8,833 nucleotides of DNA from an uncultured Clostridia bacterium (GTDB taxonomy: Bacteria; Bacillota; Clostridia; Peptostreptococcales; Anaerovoracaceae). Both the position numbers and the translations under genes were made by a program. This document shows positions 6,517 through 8,833 of this stretch, piece after piece (the stretch's first letter is position 1; each line of letters opens with the position of its first letter). The notes beneath the pieces were generated by a model. It saw nothing but the letters and a program-made list of their open reading frames with translations. It was not told the DNA's origin and made no database searches. The DNA is taken from contig CALIBC010000176.1 of assembly GCA_938045615.1 (NCBI GenBank), positions 1-8,833 of the forward strand. The letters are read 5' to 3'.

Positions 6517-7836
6517 CAAAAGAATCTTTAGTTCAAACCAGTTCTGCTGTACTCCAAACACTACAGAACCATCATATTTTTCCACAGCTGTACAAATACT
6601 TTTCAATCCAAAACCATGATTTTTACTATCCTTTTTTGTTGTTGTAATCAGATTATCTTCATTTTTGGAAATTTCTGCTTCACAATAATTCTCTATCTTG
6701 ATGAACACAAATCCTTTTTGAGCGGATACTGTCAGATGGATCAGTCTTTTTTCCGGATCCGGAATCAAAATTACATGTTCAATAGCGTTATCCAAAGCAT
6801 TTCCAAATATAGAACATATATCTGTTACATGCATATGATCCAATAATTTCCCATCTGCCACACAGGTAATCTGTATATGATTTTTTCGACAATGGAAAAT
6901 CTTAGCTGCCAAAATCGTATCAAGTACCTGATTCCCAGTTCTGCTTATATTTTCAAAAGCAGCGATTTCCTTTTCCATGGAATCAATCCATTTTTTTCGT
7001 TTCTCTTCATCTGATTCCGCACGAAGTCCCGTTATCTGGTGTTTCAGATCATGGTATTTCATTTGTATGAGATCCAGGCTGTCCTGATAATTTCGGTATT
7101 GATCATACTGGCTTTTCAGCATCACATTCATTACTGAAAGTTCTTTCTCGGCAACATACTCACTGATCCTGCTCTGATAAGCATGTAGGATTGCAATTCC
7201 TCCAAAATCGATCAGTGTTCTGATAGAAAAAATATCTGCACGTTCTCTGCTCGCAAATGGTGCATTTTCATTTAAAAAGCTCAGATTACTAAAAGCAAAG
7301 ATTGCAACAGCCATGATTGCCGCCGCTGCTACTTCCTTTACTGTCATCTGTTCAAGATAATTCTGCTTCAGAAGATCTTTTTCTAAATAAATATCAATAG
7401 TAAAGCAGCCTCCAAAAATAACCATCGTGATCAGAATTTCAACCCAGATGCTCTGATTCCCCCATGTCTGTACACAAGATACCATCTGCCACTGCAGCGA
7501 AGCTGCAAACTCAGCAAGAACAAATGCACGGGCACAGCAATAAGCCGCTCCCAGAGGCTTCATATTTCCTCCGACCATAAGAAATCCATACATCATACCT
7601 GCAGCGGTCATCATACAGGGAATCCACAAAATTTCAGTTACGCTGCCTGTCAAAGTCAGAAAGATACTCTGCATTGCCAGCATGAAAAGACTGCCTGTAA
7701 GAAAATGCACAGATTTCATGTTTCCTTTTTTTAGGATACAAAGATAAACCAGACATGATCCCCACTCTGCTATTGCCGTATAAATTCTTGGAATATCCTG
7801 ATATAACATAGTATCCTCCATTTCGCATGAAATCAT
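6502..7836 (-). CDS. GHKL-type sensor histidine kinase (AgrC-like, HPK10 class)
   Basis: A 444-residue kinase with a hydrophobic N-terminal half holding six or seven predicted membrane segments (about 18-35, 43-63, 67-87, 94-116, 130-150, 165-187 and possibly 204-219), then a helical linker (about 220-260). The H-box is YHDLKHQI, with His262 as the likely phosphoacceptor. The N-box is FGNALDNAIEH (344-354) and the G-box is HGFGLKSI (407-414). No HAMP or PAS domain is present. It should phosphorylate the adjacent LytTR regulator in response to an outside or membrane signal. The ATG at 7836 overlaps the regulator stop (ATGA) but lacks a good ribosome binding site. The ATG at 7809 (Met10) has GGAGG 5 nt upstream and starts MLYQDIPRIYTAIAEW, which resembles family N-termini as I recall them, so the true start may be 7809. 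Relatives sense peptides in Agr-type systems, but no agrB or agrD is visible here. Confidence 0.9.
   Translation of the reverse strand: MISCEMEDTMLYQDIPRIYTAIAEWGSCLVYLCILKKGNMKSVHFLTGSLFMLAMQSIFLTLTGSVTEILWIPCMMTAAGMMYGFLMVGGNMKPLGAAYCCARAFVLAEFAASLQWQMVSCVQTWGNQSIWVEILITMVIFGGCFTIDIYLEKDLLKQNYLEQMTVKEVAAAAIMAVAIFAFSNLSFLNENAPFASRERADIFSIRTLIDFGGIAILHAYQSRISEYVAEKELSVMNVMLKSQYDQYRNYQDSLDLIQMKYHDLKHQITGLRAESDEEKRKKWIDSMEKEIAAFENISRTGNQVLDTILAAKIFHCRKNHIQITCVADGKLLDHMHVTDICSIFGNALDNAIEHVILIPDPEKRLIHLTVSAQKGFVFIKIENYCEAEISKNEDNLITTTKKDSKNHGFGLKSICTAVEKYDGSVVFGVQQNWFELKILLPRVI
7815..7819 (-). promoter_or_regulatory. Internal ribosome binding site favouring the shorter kinase start
   Basis: GGAGG on the minus strand lies 5 nt before the ATG at 7809, inside the reading frame that opens at 7836. 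It is clearly better placed than anything before the longer start and argues for a 435-residue kinase whose start lies 24 nt beyond the regulator stop codon. Confidence 0.55.
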
Positions 7837-8537
7837 TCCATATTGAGGTTTTGCAGAAGCAGATTCATGAATTCTTTTTTTCTGGTTCTGCTGACAGGTA
7901 TATGTACATTATGGATCACACAATCAGAACCAACAAATCCCTCTACATGATTCATATTTACCAGATATCCCTTTGCACATCGAAAAAAATTATGTACCGC
8001 AAGTTTTTCTTCGAGTTCTTTCATCGTAATTCTTGAACAGTAATCTCCTCTCGAAGTATAATAAATTGCATTATGTCTCTGTCCCTCAATAAAATAGATA
8101 TCTGCTATATCTATCTTTACAACTCCTTCCCCAATCGGAATCGTAAGAAATTCTTTAACCTCAGAGCGCATACGTCCAACCGCTTTATCCAGTTTCTGCG
8201 AAAAAGAAAAGTACTCAACTGGTTTTACTACATAATCCATTGCATCAACTTCATATCCACGTACTGCATATTGAATCATATTTGTAATAAACATGATAAT
8301 TACTTTCTGATCCATCTGACGGATTTTTTCTGCTGCTGTCATACCGTCCATGAACCGCATTTGAATATCCATCAGAATAATGTCAAAACCGCCACTGTAA
8401 TTCTCAGTGATATCTTCTCCATCACCAAATACCGTAACATTTATTGATCTTCCCCTTTCCGTTTGATATTTCCGGATATACTCTGTTAATTGTTTTACGT
8501 AAATTTCTTCATCTTCCACAATTGCAATCTGTATCAT
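7833..8537 (-). CDS. LytTR-family response regulator (AgrA/LytR type)
   Basis: A 234-residue two-domain regulator. The receiver domain (1 to about 120) has the acidic cluster EDEE (8-11), phosphoacceptor Asp57 in LMDIQM, Thr85 in MFITN and Lys105 in VVKPVEY. The LytTR DNA-binding domain (about 133-230) includes IYFIEGQRHNAIYY, FFRCAKGYLVNMNHV and PVSRTRKKEF, all characteristic of the family. LytTR proteins bind pairs of 9-bp direct repeats about 21 bp apart and usually activate from just upstream of -35; such a pair lies before the GH3 operon at 6452-6481. The gene has GGAGGG (8544-8549) 6 nt before its ATG and overlaps the kinase gene by 4 nt at ATGA, so the two are translated as a pair. All key residues are present, so it should be functional. 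Its target and signal are unknown. Confidence 0.93.
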   Translation of the reverse strand: MIQIAIVEDEEIYVKQLTEYIRKYQTERGRSINVTVFGDGEDITENYSGGFDIILMDIQMRFMDGMTAAEKIRQMDQKVIIMFITNMIQYAVRGYEVDAMDYVVKPVEYFSFSQKLDKAVGRMRSEVKEFLTIPIGEGVVKIDIADIYFIEGQRHNAIYYTSRGDYCSRITMKELEEKLAVHNFFRCAKGYLVNMNHVEGFVGSDCVIHNVHIPVSRTRKKEFMNLLLQNLNME

Positions 8538-8570
8538 CCTATACCCTCCACAAGAATTTCATTCTTTGTA

Positions 8571-8600
8571 ACTGTTCAAGCCCCACAAAATACAGTTTCA
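8571..8600. promoter_or_regulatory. Weak LytTR-like direct repeats in the regulator leader
   Basis: ACTGTTCAA (8571-8579) and ACAGTTTCA (8592-8600) on the plus strand are 21 bp apart with a 12-bp spacer. They loosely resemble the AgrA-type half-site ACAGTTAAG. They lie downstream of the regulator promoter, in the leader, so they would suit repression or nothing at all. They do not resemble the TTGTGCCA repeats before the GH3 operon, which lowers confidence. Confidence 0.2.
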
Positions 8601-8635
8601 AGTTTTATTGTTATTTTATAAATAACTTTTATTTC

Positions 8636-8664
8636 AGTATATCACTGCTTCTTTCTTGCGTCAA
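8636..8664 (-). promoter_or_regulatory. Promoter of the two-component operon
   Basis: The minus strand shows TTGACG (8659-8664), a 17-bp spacer and TATACT (8636-8641), close to the SigA consensus at the ideal spacing. The predicted start is near 8629, leaving a leader of about 92 nt before the regulator ATG. It looks like a constitutive or moderately regulated promoter, in contrast with the weak -35 of the glycosidase operon. Confidence 0.75.
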
Positions 8665-8669
8665 GCGGA

Positions 8670-8681
8670 TGTAATATTACA
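8670..8681. promoter_or_regulatory. 12-bp palindrome just upstream of the regulator promoter
   Basis: TGTAATATTACA is a perfect palindrome ending 5 bp upstream of the -35 box of the two-component promoter and followed by GATTACA. TGTAAT/ATTACA dyads occur in operators of several winged-helix repressors, but the sequence is AT-rich and short, so it could be chance. Confidence 0.3.
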
Positions 8682-8682
8682 G

Positions 8683-8791
8683 ATTACAACTATATAGTTT
8701 ATTTTTCTTTTATCAGAACGCATATTATACAATGCTCCTTAAGTTTCATTGCTGAGTTGACTTTTCCTATAAATTTTCTTATAGTTGTAAT
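8683..8791. repeat. Spaced 12-bp inverted repeat in the right intergenic region
   Basis: ATTACAACTATA (8683-8694) and TATAGTTGTAAT (8780-8791) are perfect inverted copies separated by 85 bp. The right copy contains the -10 of the rightward promoter, and the left copy lies 19 bp upstream of the -35 of the leftward promoter. One protein bound to both could coordinate the two promoters. Confidence 0.4.
8757..8785 (+). promoter_or_regulatory. Rightward promoter for a gene beyond the window
   Basis: TTGACT (8757-8762), a 17-bp spacer and TATAGT (8780-8785) make a good SigA-type promoter on the plus strand. No start codon with a ribosome binding site follows before 8833, so the gene must lie outside. 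TTGTAA (8785-8790) and TTACAA (8800-8805), inverted around 9 bp, straddle the expected transcription start and may be its operator. The rest of 8538-8833 holds no convincing gene. Confidence 0.6.
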
Positions 8792-8833
8792 TATATTATT
8801 TACAATCCTCAAAATATAAAATATATTCAGTTT

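Noticed and set aside
1..8833. tRNA, rRNA, CRISPR arrays, insertion sequences or riboswitches
   Set aside because: No cloverleaf, regular repeat-spacer pattern, transposase or long structured leader was recognised. The leaders are short and explained by promoters and operators.

Overview
The window looks like chromosomal DNA of a gut-type Firmicute, most likely a Lachnospiraceae member in the Blautia/Ruminococcus/Dorea neighbourhood. This rests on low-to-moderate GC, strong AGGAGG-type ribosome binding sites, and proteins of a recognisably Lachnospiraceae style: a membrane-anchored permuted GH3, a GH3 with a long C-terminal extension, and a GHKL/LytTR two-component pair. The genus assignment is inference from protein style, not from a marker gene.

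Layout. Positions 1-445 are an edge region. A ribosome binding site at the far left points to a minus-strand gene whose start codon lies just outside the window. Divergent from it on the plus strand is a decayed cupin gene (145-413) with an in-frame stop and an internal frameshifting deletion. From 446 to 8537 five genes run on the minus strand in two transcription units. The upstream unit is a LytTR response regulator (8537-7833) overlapping a GHKL sensor kinase (7836-6502), driven by a good promoter (TTGACG-N17-TATACT) and closed by a hairpin terminator that encloses the kinase stop codon. The downstream unit is a membrane-anchored, domain-permuted GH3 (6359-3498), a cytoplasmic GH3 with the usual domain order (3495-1033), and a GtrA-family membrane protein (1036-446). 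Its genes are 2 nt apart or overlap by 4 nt. Positions 8538-8833 are non-coding leader and intergenic DNA, with a second, rightward promoter and several dyads that suggest another divergent gene beyond the right edge.

How it may work together. The 142-nt gap between the kinase and the glycosidase operon carries two direct repeats (TTGTGCCAC and TTGTGCCAA on the coding strand) exactly 21 bp apart, the spacing expected for a LytTR dimer. The promoter-proximal repeat is also one arm of a perfect 10-bp inverted repeat overlapping a weak -35 region in front of an extended -10 (TGCTATAGT). The simplest reading is that the two-component system activates the glycosidase operon. An outward-facing tethered GH3, an intracellular GH3 and a probable lipid-linked-sugar transporter under one sensor would form a small envelope or exopolysaccharide glycan-sensing and trimming module. 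No agrB or agrD is present in the window, so the input signal is unknown. The regulatory link and the glycan role are inferences from sequence and layout.
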